A stretch of 64,000 nucleotides of DNA from Aliicoccus persicus (lineage in GTDB: Bacteria; Bacillota; Bacilli; Staphylococcales; Salinicoccaceae), in the NCBI RefSeq assembly GCF_900110815.1, contig NZ_FOIT01000002.1:147341-211340 (forward strand), written 5' to 3'. Numbering within the stretch: the stretch's first letter is position 1; each line of letters starts with the position of its first letter. This document shows positions 6,902 through 15,149 of this stretch, piece by piece. The translations under genes were made by a program, and so were the position numbers. The notes under the pieces are model-generated. The model had not been told where the DNA came from and did no database searches. It saw only the letters and a list, made by a program, of their open reading frames with translations.

Positions 6902-8392
6902 ATGCTAGTAATTAAAAATCAAGTATTTGAAATTCAAGGTGAACCATTATTTGAAATGCCACAAGTTCTAATCAATCAGCCAACGATTATTGGTCTTGTT
7001 GGTAAGAATGGAAGCGGTAAGACGACATTATTGAAACATATTGAAGATACTATAGATGATGCAAGACTGATTGAACAGATTAAACCAAAGACGGCTGATC
7101 GAAGTGGTGGAGAGGTAACGAAGGAATATTTGCTCGATGCGATGAACTCTCTTTCGAGTATTTTACTCTTGGATGAACCGACGACTCACTTAGATGAAAA
7201 TAATAGAGATTGGTTAATCCAGAAAATAAAGCGATTACCGAGTATTGTAATTATAACATCACATGATCGATATTTTTTAGATGCAGTTGTTAAAAAGATA
7301 TGGGCAATCGATGATGACAAGTTAGAAGCATATGATGGAAATTACACCCATTATAAAGAAGTGTTAGAGCATAGAAAAAAAAGACATGAAGAAGAATATC
7401 GTCAGTATATCAATGAGAAAAATGAAATAGAAAAGAAAATAGCGCGTAAGAGAGACCAAGCATCAAGATCTAATGTGGCACCAGGTTCTTATGATCATGG
7501 TGATGATGGTTCTAGTCCTTACTTCAATAAAGTACAGAAGAAATTGTTTAAATCTGCCAAGGCTTTTGAGTCAAGAATGGACCGACTAGAGGAAGTGGAT
7601 CAACCAGATAAAGTGCGAGAGGTTCGTTTTTATAATCACGATGCAACACAGTTCGGAAAGAAATTTGTATTGCGTTATGAAGGCGATGTAACGGTGGGGG
7701 AACGTCTTTTAATACATGATGCGAAGCTATTTATACGAAATCACGAAAAGGTCGCTATAACGGGGCCAAATGGTTCTGGTAAAACGACATTGCTCAAAAA
7801 AGTGCTCAGTAAAAATGATCATATAAACGTCGGATACTTCCATCAACAACTCGAAAGTTTAGATACCGAGAAATCTATAATGGAGAATGTCCAAGAAGAT
7901 AGCTTGTATGACGCAACTACGATTCGAACGATGTTATCACGATTAAATATAAAAGGAGACAAAGTGTTTGAGCAGGTGAAGTGGATATCTGGTGGTGAAC
8001 GTATTAAAGTACAGCTCGTTAAAGTATTAGTAGGGGCATGCGATGTACTTGTACTGGATGAACCAACTAACTTTCTCGATATAGATGCTGTCGAAGCATT
8101 GGAGAGTATGCTTGAACACTATCCAAACACAGTTATTGTTATATCTCATGATAGACGCTTTATAGATAACATATGTACGCTTGAGTTTAAAATAGTAGAT
8201 AAGGCACTTGTAGATCAGTCAATGGCGGTTAATGATAGTAGTGATGATGCAAATGAGCTATTAATAATAGAAAATAAAATATCACAGGTACTCAGCGACT
8301 TATCAGTTGAAGCCACTCCAGAACTAGAAGAAGAATTCCAAAAATTAGTGAAGTTAAAGCGGGAGATAAGCGATATTGGTAAAAATTACTAG
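6902..8392 (+). CDS. Vga-type ABC-F ribosomal protection protein
   Basis: A 496-residue cytoplasmic ABC-F protein. Site 1: Walker A VGKNGSGKT (33-41), signature RSGGEV (67-72), Walker B LLLDEP (88-93). Site 2: GPNGSGKTT (288-296), ISGGER (362-367), VLVLDEP (382-388). The PYFNKVQKKL segment after the linker and the C-terminal helix (ENKISQVLSDLSVEATPELE) mirror Vga(A)/VmlR, which protect the ribosome from lincosamides, streptogramin A and pleuromutilins. Only about 25 residues separate Walker A from the signature in site 1, roughly 20 fewer than I recall for Vga(A), so the first ATPase domain is abridged. The start ATG follows the attenuator terminator directly, with AGGGG in the hairpin arm as ribosome site. 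Drug spectrum is inferred from family only. Confidence 0.87.
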   Translation: MLVIKNQVFEIQGEPLFEMPQVLINQPTIIGLVGKNGSGKTTLLKHIEDTIDDARLIEQIKPKTADRSGGEVTKEYLLDAMNSLSSILLLDEPTTHLDENNRDWLIQKIKRLPSIVIITSHDRYFLDAVVKKIWAIDDDKLEAYDGNYTHYKEVLEHRKKRHEEEYRQYINEKNEIEKKIARKRDQASRSNVAPGSYDHGDDGSSPYFNKVQKKLFKSAKAFESRMDRLEEVDQPDKVREVRFYNHDATQFGKKFVLRYEGDVTVGERLLIHDAKLFIRNHEKVAITGPNGSGKTTLLKKVLSKNDHINVGYFHQQLESLDTEKSIMENVQEDSLYDATTIRTMLSRLNIKGDKVFEQVKWISGGERIKVQLVKVLVGACDVLVLDEPTNFLDIDAVEALESMLEHYPNTVIVISHDRRFIDNICTLEFKIVDKALVDQSMAVNDSSDDANELLIIENKISQVLSDLSVEATPELEEEFQKLVKLKREISDIGKNY

Positions 8393-8413
8393 TAATAAAT
8401 CTTCACTTTATCC

Positions 8414-8438
8414 CTTTAATCATAAATTTATTGGGTAT
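8414..8438 (+). promoter_or_regulatory. Possible SigB promoter of the secreted acidic protein
   Basis: CTTTAA (8414-8419), 13 bp, GGGTAT (8433-8438) matches the GTTTAA-n12..15-GGGWAW pattern with one mismatch and lies 32 bp before the ATG at 8470. Confidence 0.45.
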
Positions 8439-8469
8439 AGATTGAGTATCATAACCTTGGAGGGCTATA

Positions 8470-9432
8470 ATGAAGAAATTATTTACGACAGTATTATCTA
8501 TTACAGCAATTGGTGCTTTAGCGGTAAATGCAAATGCTCAAGAAACTGAGACGGAAACGGATTTATTCGAAGATAGGTCAGAAGACACAGTGATTGCAAA
8601 TGATGTTATCAGCTTAGTTGCTGAAACAGAGTATGAAGCTTCAGATGTTACTTTATCTGAGATTTTAGGAGAAACTCAAGACTTTGAAACATATGTCGCT
8701 TTATTAGACTTAGGTGTAGCAATTAGAGACATGAACGCTGAGACACTCATTGAAGAAAATTATACATCAATGGATGCGATTATTGCAGAGTCGGGTGAGA
8801 ATGTAGAGATTGAAACATTCTTATTGCAAGAAGATCAGCTGTTCCCGAATGTATATGGTAATTCAGAAACAGATGAATTGATCATGTATGAAGGTGGTGT
8901 TGCACAGGAGTCATCATTAACAGAGTCAATAGGTGATGTTAATGAAATCTTCTATTACAGATACGAAGATTTAGAAAGCCTGATTCTTGAACTTGAAGAG
9001 TATGCAACAATCTATGAAAATGATGAGCACTACATTGTTACAGTTGAAAGTGATGAAGATGAAGTAGAAGAGATTATTAACCAAAAAGATAGCTTTGCAT
9101 TTGAGGGCATAGATGAAGAAACAAAAACATTTGGACTAATATCGTTAGTTAATAAAGAAAGCGGTCTACTAACACACACTGGTATGTTTGCAGATGCATT
9201 TAACGCAGATGAATCAGGTAGAATTACTGTTGAAGTTGGGGTTATCTTTGAAGCGTTTGATGAGTATGAAACTGTAGAAGAATTCAGAGAAGTTAATGAG
9301 ATTTCATATGACGAAGCTGAACCAACAGAAGATATTGAGACAGATGGTGTAGAAACTGATGACCTTGAAGAAGACGTTGAAACAGAAGAAGATGCTGAAG
9401 AGGAAACAGAAGTTGAAGACTCTGAAGAATAA
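8470..9432 (+). CDS. Secreted acidic protein of unknown function
   Basis: A 320-residue protein with a clear signal peptide (MKK, hydrophobic core, cleavage expected after ANA-QE near residue 23). GGAGG is six bases before the ATG. The mature part is strongly acidic, and the last 45 residues are almost only Glu, Asp and Thr. I recognise no catalytic motif or named domain. The same low-complexity acidic style recurs in the TAXI receptor, the peptide-binding lipoprotein and a LysM protein of this window, so it may be an adaptation of exported proteins to salt or cation-rich surroundings and not a functional signature. A single-gene unit closed by a strong terminator. Confidence 0.85.
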   Translation: MKKLFTTVLSITAIGALAVNANAQETETETDLFEDRSEDTVIANDVISLVAETEYEASDVTLSEILGETQDFETYVALLDLGVAIRDMNAETLIEENYTSMDAIIAESGENVEIETFLLQEDQLFPNVYGNSETDELIMYEGGVAQESSLTESIGDVNEIFYYRYEDLESLILELEEYATIYENDEHYIVTVESDEDEVEEIINQKDSFAFEGIDEETKTFGLISLVNKESGLLTHTGMFADAFNADESGRITVEVGVIFEAFDEYETVEEFREVNEISYDEAEPTEDIETDGVETDDLEEDVETEEDAEEETEVEDSEE

Positions 9433-9444
9433 TTTATAACGAAT

Positions 9445-9469
9445 AAAGGGCTAGCGATAGCCCTTTTTT
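9445..9469 (+). terminator. Intrinsic terminator after the secreted acidic protein
   Basis: AAAGGGCTA and TAGCCCTTT form a 9-bp stem with loop GCGA, followed by a T run. Confidence 0.85.
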
Positions 9470-9492
9470 ATATTGCCGTTATAGTGTTGTAT

Positions 9493-10440
9493 TTACTTAT
9501 TAACCTGGTGATCCAACGCGTCATTATTAAAGAATTTAATGACTTGCTGTATTGCCGTTTCAGCCATTGCATGACGCGCTTCTACAGTATCATTACCGAT
9601 ATGTGGTGATAGTATGACGTTATCTCTATTACGTAATCGTTGATTGATTTTCTGTTCATATTCATGCACATCGAGTGCTGCACCTTTGATTACCTTCTGA
9701 TCTAACGCATCTGCGAGTGCTTCTTCATCTACAATGCCACCACGTGCATTATTAATGAGGTATGCAGACGAATTCATTAATTGCAATGTATCTTTGTTAA
9801 TCATATGATGATTGTCATTTGTATAATTCATCTGAAGTATAACGAAATCGGCAATTGGCAATGCTTCTTCTAATGTTTTTCTCTCATAAACTACATCCTT
9901 TTTTTCGAGATCCACATATAAGATGTTCATTTGAAATGCCTCTAATATTTTAGCGATATGTTGGCCGATAGTTCCAAGACCGATGATGGCTACAGTTTTC
10001 CCACTCATTTGATTGCCGCCTAAATAACCCATCACTTGCCAACCTTCAAACTTATTATCTTGAGTCAGTTGTTCTGCTGCTTTTAAATCACGTGATAATG
10101 CTAGTGTAAGGAGCACTGCATGTTCAGCGGTAGAGGCAGTCGATTCATAAGCGGGTGAGTTCGTAACGACAATATTATGCTCATTTGCTGTATCTAAGCT
10201 TATATGGTTATATCCCGCACCGACGTTACTTATAATTTTTAGTTTAGGACTAGACTTGATTAACTCTGCATTAATTGGTGTATTGACACCTGATATAATG
10301 GCATCCACATCTTGAATATGATTTAACATATCTTCTTGGCTCGGTGTTGTTAACTCGTCATGCATCATTAAATCATGTTTGTTTTCATTCAGTAAGTTAA
10401 TGATATGTTCGGGTAATTTAACAGCACTATAGACTTTCAT
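9493..10440 (-). CDS. D-isomer-specific 2-hydroxyacid dehydrogenase
   Basis: A 315-residue NAD(P)-dependent oxidoreductase of the glyoxylate/hydroxypyruvate reductase and D-lactate dehydrogenase superfamily. The Rossmann loop GLGTIGQHIAK is near residues 154-164. The catalytic Arg lies in NNARGGIVDE (about 232), the Glu in the DVHEYE region and the His in LSPHIGN (about 280). GAGYNHISLD near residue 77 is the usual substrate-domain motif. GAGGAG precedes the ATG. It likely reduces a short 2-oxoacid such as glyoxylate, hydroxypyruvate or a branched-chain keto acid. It stands alone between a convergent neighbour and a terminator. Confidence 0.88.
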   Translation of the reverse strand: MKVYSAVKLPEHIINLLNENKHDLMMHDELTTPSQEDMLNHIQDVDAIISGVNTPINAELIKSSPKLKIISNVGAGYNHISLDTANEHNIVVTNSPAYESTASTAEHAVLLTLALSRDLKAAEQLTQDNKFEGWQVMGYLGGNQMSGKTVAIIGLGTIGQHIAKILEAFQMNILYVDLEKKDVVYERKTLEEALPIADFVILQMNYTNDNHHMINKDTLQLMNSSAYLINNARGGIVDEEALADALDQKVIKGAALDVHEYEQKINQRLRNRDNVILSPHIGNDTVEARHAMAETAIQQVIKFFNNDALDHQVNK

Positions 10441-10512
10441 TTTATCGGCTCCTCTTTGTTATATTACATTCAATATTACTATATATTTGCTCAGAGAGTA
10501 GTTAGAAGATAA

Positions 10513-10551
10513 AAAACGGCGTTATATCTATATGGGATATAACGCCGTTTT
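10513..10551. terminator. Terminator of the CDF transporter gene
   Basis: AAAACGGCGTTATATC pairs with GATATAACGCCGTTTT over 16 bp with a 7-base loop. On the minus strand a T run follows, closing the cation transporter transcript just before the next minus-strand gene. Confidence 0.85.
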
Positions 10552-10561
10552 ATTGATAAAT

Positions 10562-10577
10562 TGTTTCACGTGAAACA
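10562..10577. other. parS centromere-like site (ParB/Spo0J binding)
   Basis: TGTTTCACGTGAAACA is a perfect 16-bp palindrome identical to the consensus parS (TGTTNCACGTGAAACA) bound by ParB/Spo0J in Firmicutes. It lies just beyond the stop codon of the CDF transporter gene and before its terminator, a place that disturbs no coding sequence. parS sites nucleate ParB spreading and SMC loading and cluster around oriC, so its presence suggests an origin-proximal position. Confidence 0.9.
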
Positions 10578-10579
10578 AT

Positions 10580-11575
10580 TTAACGTTTAGGTTGATCCAA
10601 TTCATTTTGTGTTTCTGGCCATGCTCGATTGCCATCATCTTCAGCAAACTCTAAGTTCACGTCAGTCACATGACTTTGTTTATATAGTATTTCTTCGATT
10701 TCTTCTCTTATATCAGATGCCTGTTCAATTGTTTTATCTTTGGCGACTTCAACAACAGCTTCGATGTGTAAGGAATCTCCTTCTTTTAAAATGATTAGAT
10801 TTTTAATATCTTTTACTTTTGGATTGTTTAAAATAATTTTTGATACTTGCCCTTCCATATATGGGTCGTGTTCTCCAAGAACACCAGCGGCATTTTCCAT
10901 AAATATTTTATAAACAATGTAGAACATCATCAAACCAATTAAAATTGAAGCGATTCCTTCTCCGATATCGATTGAAGTGAAGAATCCTAGTAATATTGCA
11001 AAAATAGCTAGTAAACCACCAAGTATTGCTACTGTATCTTCTAAAAACACGAGTTTTGTAGCAGGCTTTGCACGATTCATATGAATATATGCTGTCGTGA
11101 TAGGTCTGATACCACCTTCTGGTTGATTTGCTTGTTCAAGTAATTCTGTACCTGCTTTATAAAGAACAAAAAGTTCTAAGAAAAAGGCAATAGCTAATAC
11201 GGTAATATTAATAACCAAGTTCGTCACGTCAGTATCACCAGGTAATGGTTCAATAATGTGATTGATACCTTCACGGATTGTTTCATACGATAAAATTCCG
11301 ACGAATACGACAGCAAATAGACAAACGAGATTAACTAGACGTCCGAATCCATACGGAAATCGTTTAGTTGGTGCTTTCTTTGAAAGGCTGGATCCGATAA
11401 ATACGAAAAATTGGTTGATTGCATCACCAAGTGAGTGCATCATTTCAGCGAACATCGCTACATTTGCAGTGAGTATGTAAGCAAAAAATTTAGCGATTGC
11501 TATAACTAAGTTGACGATTGCTGCAGTAAAAGAAGCGCGGCTTCCTTGCTTTAATAACGTTAATAAGTTCTTCAT
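10580..11575 (-). CDS. Cation diffusion facilitator (CDF) family transporter
   Basis: A 331-residue membrane protein with about six hydrophobic segments and a soluble C-terminal domain. The CDF metal site is visible as HSLGD (about residues 47-51; the family's HxxxD) in helix 2 and FLEDT (about 177) in helix 5. The C-terminal part carries the ferredoxin-like HIEAVVEV segment. Such proteins expel divalent cations (Zn, Co, Mn or Fe) in exchange for protons at the cytoplasmic membrane. The metal cannot be predicted safely. Its own terminator lies downstream, with a parS site between stop codon and terminator. Confidence 0.88.
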   Translation of the reverse strand: MKNLLTLLKQGSRASFTAAIVNLVIAIAKFFAYILTANVAMFAEMMHSLGDAINQFFVFIGSSLSKKAPTKRFPYGFGRLVNLVCLFAVVFVGILSYETIREGINHIIEPLPGDTDVTNLVINITVLAIAFFLELFVLYKAGTELLEQANQPEGGIRPITTAYIHMNRAKPATKLVFLEDTVAILGGLLAIFAILLGFFTSIDIGEGIASILIGLMMFYIVYKIFMENAAGVLGEHDPYMEGQVSKIILNNPKVKDIKNLIILKEGDSLHIEAVVEVAKDKTIEQASDIREEIEEILYKQSHVTDVNLEFAEDDGNRAWPETQNELDQPKR

Positions 11576-11726
11576 AATGTTTCTCCATATCTAAAAATTT
11601 ATTTTAAGTATACTGCTTAACCATAGATACCACTATATGTTAGAAATAATCATATAATTTTTATTTCACTATACCCCATTATATGAGTATAATGAGTTTA
11701 AAGGTTAATTAAGTGAGGAGTTTACT

Positions 11727-12932
11727 ATGAAGCTCATTTTGAAGTTAGTATTAGGTATATTGATTGGTCTCGGAGTGGGTTATGGTTATTACGCCTTTGA
11801 AGCGGGTACGACACTATCGTCAGTATTTGAATTTGGAACAAGATTGTTACTGACGTTAGAATCATTTTTAGGTCAATTTATTTTCTTCATGATTCCATTG
11901 ATCATCCTGTTCTTTATCGCTTCGGGGATTCAACAAATTGGAGCAGGTTCAGGTAAGGTAGTTGGTGCGACGCTCGGAACAGCATACACATCAACAATTG
12001 TTGCAGGTACACTTGCATATATCGTCGCAATACTTATCATACCTTCAATAACAGATGGCGGTAGTATTCCAGAAGAAGGTGAAGGGTTAGAACCATTCTT
12101 CGTTTTAGAGGTACCACCTGTTATGGATATTATGACGGCGCTCGTAATGGCGTTTGCATTCGGTATTGTTCTAACATTCTTTAAATCAGATGTGATGTCA
12201 AAATGGTTTGATGAAGGTAAGAAGGTTGTAGAGATTCTTATCGAGAAAGTCGTTATTACAATCCTTCCATTCTTCATCGCGGGTGTATTCGCTGGATTAG
12301 GTGCTGAAGGTACAGTGATTGAAACAATTGCAGTATTTGGTCTCGTATTGTTACTTTCTATCGCAATGCATTGGGTTTGGTTAATAGTACTTTATACAAT
12401 TGCTGGTGCGTTGATGGGTGTCAATCCATTTACGCTAATTGGTAAGATTCTACCAGCATACTTTACTGCGATTGGTACAATGAGTAGTGCAGCGACTATT
12501 CCAGTAACATTGAAACAAGTTAAAACGTTTGGTGTGCGTAAAAACATCGCAGAATTCGTTATACCGCTTTGTGCAACGATTCATTTATCAGGCAGTGTTA
12601 TTACAATTACAACAGCATCTATCACTGTTATGTCGATTCTCCCTGGGTATGATACGCCAGGAATGTTAATTATGGTTGGTACGATTTTACTTCTCGGCGT
12701 TGTAATGGTAGCGGCACCTGGTGTACCTGGTGGTGCAATCATGGCAGCGAGTGGTGTACTTGCGCTTAACTTAGGCCTCTCAAATGAAGCACTTGCATTT
12801 ATGATTGCTATTTACATGGCTCAGGATAGTTTTGGTACAGCAACAAACATTTCAGGTGACGGTGCAATTACCGTGTTCATCGATTGGTTTGATAAGAAGT
12901 TTAATAAGAATTCTACGACAGAGTTAGAATAG
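11727..12932 (+). CDS. Dicarboxylate/amino acid:cation symporter (DAACS family)
   Basis: A 401-residue membrane protein with the glutamate-transporter fold: an N-terminal run of helices, the serine-rich hairpin tip MSSAATIPVTLK (about 251-262), the second hairpin with APGVPGGA (about 331-338) and a substrate-binding helix near YMAQDSFGTATNISGDGA. It takes up glutamate, aspartate, a C4-dicarboxylate or a related acid with Na+ or H+. TGAGGAG precedes the ATG by eight bases. Single-gene unit with a bidirectional terminator at its 3' end. Confidence 0.9.
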   Translation: MKLILKLVLGILIGLGVGYGYYAFEAGTTLSSVFEFGTRLLLTLESFLGQFIFFMIPLIILFFIASGIQQIGAGSGKVVGATLGTAYTSTIVAGTLAYIVAILIIPSITDGGSIPEEGEGLEPFFVLEVPPVMDIMTALVMAFAFGIVLTFFKSDVMSKWFDEGKKVVEILIEKVVITILPFFIAGVFAGLGAEGTVIETIAVFGLVLLLSIAMHWVWLIVLYTIAGALMGVNPFTLIGKILPAYFTAIGTMSSAATIPVTLKQVKTFGVRKNIAEFVIPLCATIHLSGSVITITTASITVMSILPGYDTPGMLIMVGTILLLGVVMVAAPGVPGGAIMAASGVLALNLGLSNEALAFMIAIYMAQDSFGTATNISGDGAITVFIDWFDKKFNKNSTTELE

Positions 12933-12945
12933 TCTTTAAACAAGT

Positions 12946-12990
12946 AATAGCGTTATATCCGGTAAATACACCGACTATAACGCTATTTTT
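12946..12990. terminator. Bidirectional terminator
   Basis: AATAGCGTTATA pairs with TATAACGCTATT, enclosing a small inner hairpin (CGGT/ACCG). T runs on both strands serve the convergent symporter and MBL-hydrolase genes; its 3' edge touches the MBL stop region. Confidence 0.82.
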
Positions 12991-13609
12991 AATTAAAGAA
13001 TGGGTTTGTTAGCTTCTCATCACCGATTGTTGTTGGCTCTCCATGACCTGGGTATACAACCGTATCATCAGGTAGTTTAAACAGTTTCTCAGTTATTGAA
13101 GTCATTAAATCTTGGTGATTTGAGCCAGGTAAGTCTGTTCTACCAATACCACCATTGAATAATACATCACCTGATACGATGTATCCATCAAATACATACG
13201 ATAAACTACCTGGTGAATGTCCAGGTGTTTCTAGAACACTAAATGCGATACCATCGATCTTGTGTTCTCCTTCGTCCAATATGATTGGTTCTATATCATA
13301 GACGAGACGACCAATTTCTTCTGATGCACGTACGGATAAGTTCTTCGTTGGTTCTTTTAGCCAATCTTCTTCTTTTCTACCCATGTACACATTTACACTA
13401 TATTTCGTAACGACTTCATCCAAAGCTAAAATGTGATCCCAGTGCGCATGGGTTAAAAATACTGCGATGACTTTTACATTTAGATTTTCTATTTCTTCAA
13501 AAATTATTTCTGGCTCGCCTGAAGGATCTATAATGACTGCCTTTTCCTTATCATATAAAAAGTAACAATTAGTTCCCAAATGATTTAAAGGATAATATTT
13601 TATGTTCAT
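12989..13609 (-). CDS. Metallo-beta-lactamase-fold hydrolase (glyoxalase II-like, YqgX type)
   Basis: A 206-residue cytoplasmic enzyme with the full MBL-fold metal set: THAHWDH (about 53-59), the H of LETPGHSPGS (about 130), the D of VSGDVLFNGGIGRTD (about 149) and the H of YPGHGEPT (about 190). This compact type of glyoxalase II-like protein hydrolyses thioesters such as S-lactoyl or bacillithiol conjugates in Firmicutes; the exact substrate is inferred. AAGGAG lies seven bases before the ATG. Confidence 0.88.
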   Translation of the reverse strand: MNIKYYPLNHLGTNCYFLYDKEKAVIIDPSGEPEIIFEEIENLNVKVIAVFLTHAHWDHILALDEVVTKYSVNVYMGRKEEDWLKEPTKNLSVRASEEIGRLVYDIEPIILDEGEHKIDGIAFSVLETPGHSPGSLSYVFDGYIVSGDVLFNGGIGRTDLPGSNHQDLMTSITEKLFKLPDDTVVYPGHGEPTTIGDEKLTNPFFN

Positions 13610-13705
13610 TTTTTCATCTCCTTAATTTTTATTACCTTTCATTTTACATGTTATTGTTTTAGAGTTCATCTCTTAAATTTCAATGAAAATCTATTATTTA
13701 ACAAA

Positions 13706-13746
13706 CGATATAACGTTATAACATTTGACGATATAACGTTATATCG
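13706..13746. repeat. Pair of ATAACGTTAT palindromes in an intergenic gap
   Basis: CGATATAACGTTATA starts at 13706 and a perfect 18-bp palindrome CGATATAACGTTATATCG occupies 13729-13746, 23 bp on. The same core appears in other intergenic spots of the window (near 934, 6615) and in terminator stems (10521, 12951). It may be an operator pair for the divergent genes at 13609 and 13870 or just a favoured palindrome of this genome. The rest of the 260-bp gap shows no gene. Confidence 0.5.
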
Positions 13747-13869
13747 CGATGCTTATTTGCTACTCAAAGCATTATGAAATTAAAATAAAAACTTTTATGA
13801 AATTTGATTAGAGGACCGGCTTAAGTGGTAATGTATTTATAGAGAAAATACATCGAGGAGGATACCGAA

Positions 13870-14595
13870 ATGAGGTATGTTGTCATCACTGGTGCAAACA
13901 GAGGTTTAGGTGAAGCATTGGTCAATCAATTTAAAGACGACCATGTGATCGCTATCACTAGAACAACGACTGAGAACAAAAATATAGATAAGCAATATAC
14001 ATGTGATCTTTCTAATGAAGGATCTGTTCAACATGTCGTGGATGAGTTAAAAAGAGATTATAAATTAGATGACAGTGATGAGATTTTATTAATAAATAAT
14101 GCGGGTACAGTAAAGCCAGTTAGTAGATCGGAAAATACGTGTATTGAAGGATATATGACGAGTTATAAAACTAACACACTTGCTCCGATAATTCTTTCCA
14201 CTGGGTTTGTGGATTGGCTGAGAAACTCAAAATGTAAGAAAAAAATTGTAAATATTTCGAGTGGGGCGGCTATTAATGCGGTATCTGGTTGGAGTGCTTA
14301 TTGCAGTTCAAAAGCTGCGTTGAACATGTTCACAGATGTTATGAGACTTGAACAAGAAAATGAACAGTATGGTGTGAAAGTTGTTACATTTAGACCAGGT
14401 GTCATTGATACTGATATGCAATTAGAGATCAGAAGTTCTAAAAAGGAAGATTTTGAAGATCTAGAACGATTCAAAGCGATGAAGGATAATGAACAGCTTC
14501 TCTCTGCAGATCAAGTTGCAGGTGCTCTTACTAACCTGATTGACAGTGAAGATTTTGGGCAAGTCGCGCATACGACAGTTCAGGACTATCTATAA
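13870..14595 (+). CDS. Short-chain dehydrogenase/reductase (YueD/benzil-reductase-like)
   Basis: A 241-residue classical SDR with cofactor motif TGANRGLG (7-14), NNAG (about 78-81), catalytic Ser in NISSGAA (about 137) and the YxxxK pair in YCSSK (about 150-154), then RPGVIDTDM. Sequence and length fit the sepiapterin-reductase/YueD subgroup, known for reduction of diketones such as benzil in vitro; the natural substrate is unknown. GAGGAGG precedes the ATG. It is followed by a strong bidirectional terminator. Confidence 0.87.
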   Translation: MRYVVITGANRGLGEALVNQFKDDHVIAITRTTTENKNIDKQYTCDLSNEGSVQHVVDELKRDYKLDDSDEILLINNAGTVKPVSRSENTCIEGYMTSYKTNTLAPIILSTGFVDWLRNSKCKKKIVNISSGAAINAVSGWSAYCSSKAALNMFTDVMRLEQENEQYGVKVVTFRPGVIDTDMQLEIRSSKKEDFEDLERFKAMKDNEQLLSADQVAGALTNLIDSEDFGQVAHTTVQDYL

Positions 14596-14603
14596 ATATA
14601 CCT

Positions 14604-14645
14604 AAAAGACTCTGTATCTATAAATTTGATACGGAGTCTTTTTTT
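14604..14645. terminator. Bidirectional terminator between SDR and SRPBCC genes
   Basis: AAAAGACTCTGTATC (14604-14618) pairs with GATACGGAGTCTTTT (14628-14642) over 15 bp with one G-T pair, then T5. It overlaps the last codons of the convergent gene. Confidence 0.87.
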
Positions 14646-15073
14646 ATTTCTTCTATAAAATTATTAATGCTACGGTCTAAAGCCATTTTTAGAATAGGAT
14701 GCATAATTTTTAAGATTAATTGCGTTGATTTTTGAGTATTATCTATCTTACTGTTAATCTTAACTTGACTGCCTTCATGGTGATCGACAAGGTTTAGATC
14801 AGTTCGGATGTTACCATGACGAGTAAATGTAATGATAGAGAAATACTGCGGTACATTATAATCGTTTATCTCAGATTTAAAGCGAAAGATTTTACGTCTC
14901 AATTGGAATAATACTTTAAATTTCGTGCCTTTCGTCCGTCTATCTTCTGTTAAATATTTAATGTGGTCTAGCATATTAAAATGATTGATAATAAAAGTGT
15001 CATCTTCAAGAACTTTTACGATCTGTTGTCTATCAATCGGAATGATTTGATTAAACTCATATATATGATGCAT
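14618..15073 (-). CDS. SRPBCC-like protein of unknown function
   Basis: A 151-residue protein. An upstream in-frame ATG exists at 15106, but CAAGGAG five to six bases before the ATG at 15073 marks the likely start (MHHIYEFNQ). The pattern of an N-terminal strand followed by helices, about five strands and a long C-terminal helix resembles START/polyketide-cyclase (SRPBCC) ligand-binding proteins. This is a fold-level guess from the predicted pattern; no catalytic motif is visible. It is divergent from queT. Confidence 0.6.
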   Translation of the reverse strand: MHHIYEFNQIIPIDRQQIVKVLEDDTFIINHFNMLDHIKYLTEDRRTKGTKFKVLFQLRRKIFRFKSEINDYNVPQYFSIITFTRHGNIRTDLNLVDHHEGSQVKINSKIDNTQKSTQLILKIMHPILKMALDRSINNFIEEIKKDSVSNL

Positions 15074-15149
15074 AGTATCTCCTTGTAAAATTGCTCCGTT
15101 TCTCATATGATAATATAGTTAAAAAATTAAATGAAGAGGTTTACATAGA

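Noticed and set aside
970..8392. Transposon carrying the resistance genes
   Set aside because: No transposase, integrase, terminal inverted repeats or target duplication were found by eye.
15107..15149. preQ1 riboswitch before queT
   Set aside because: The 43-bp leader lacks the preQ1 hairpin and A-rich tail; only a plain ribosome site is seen.
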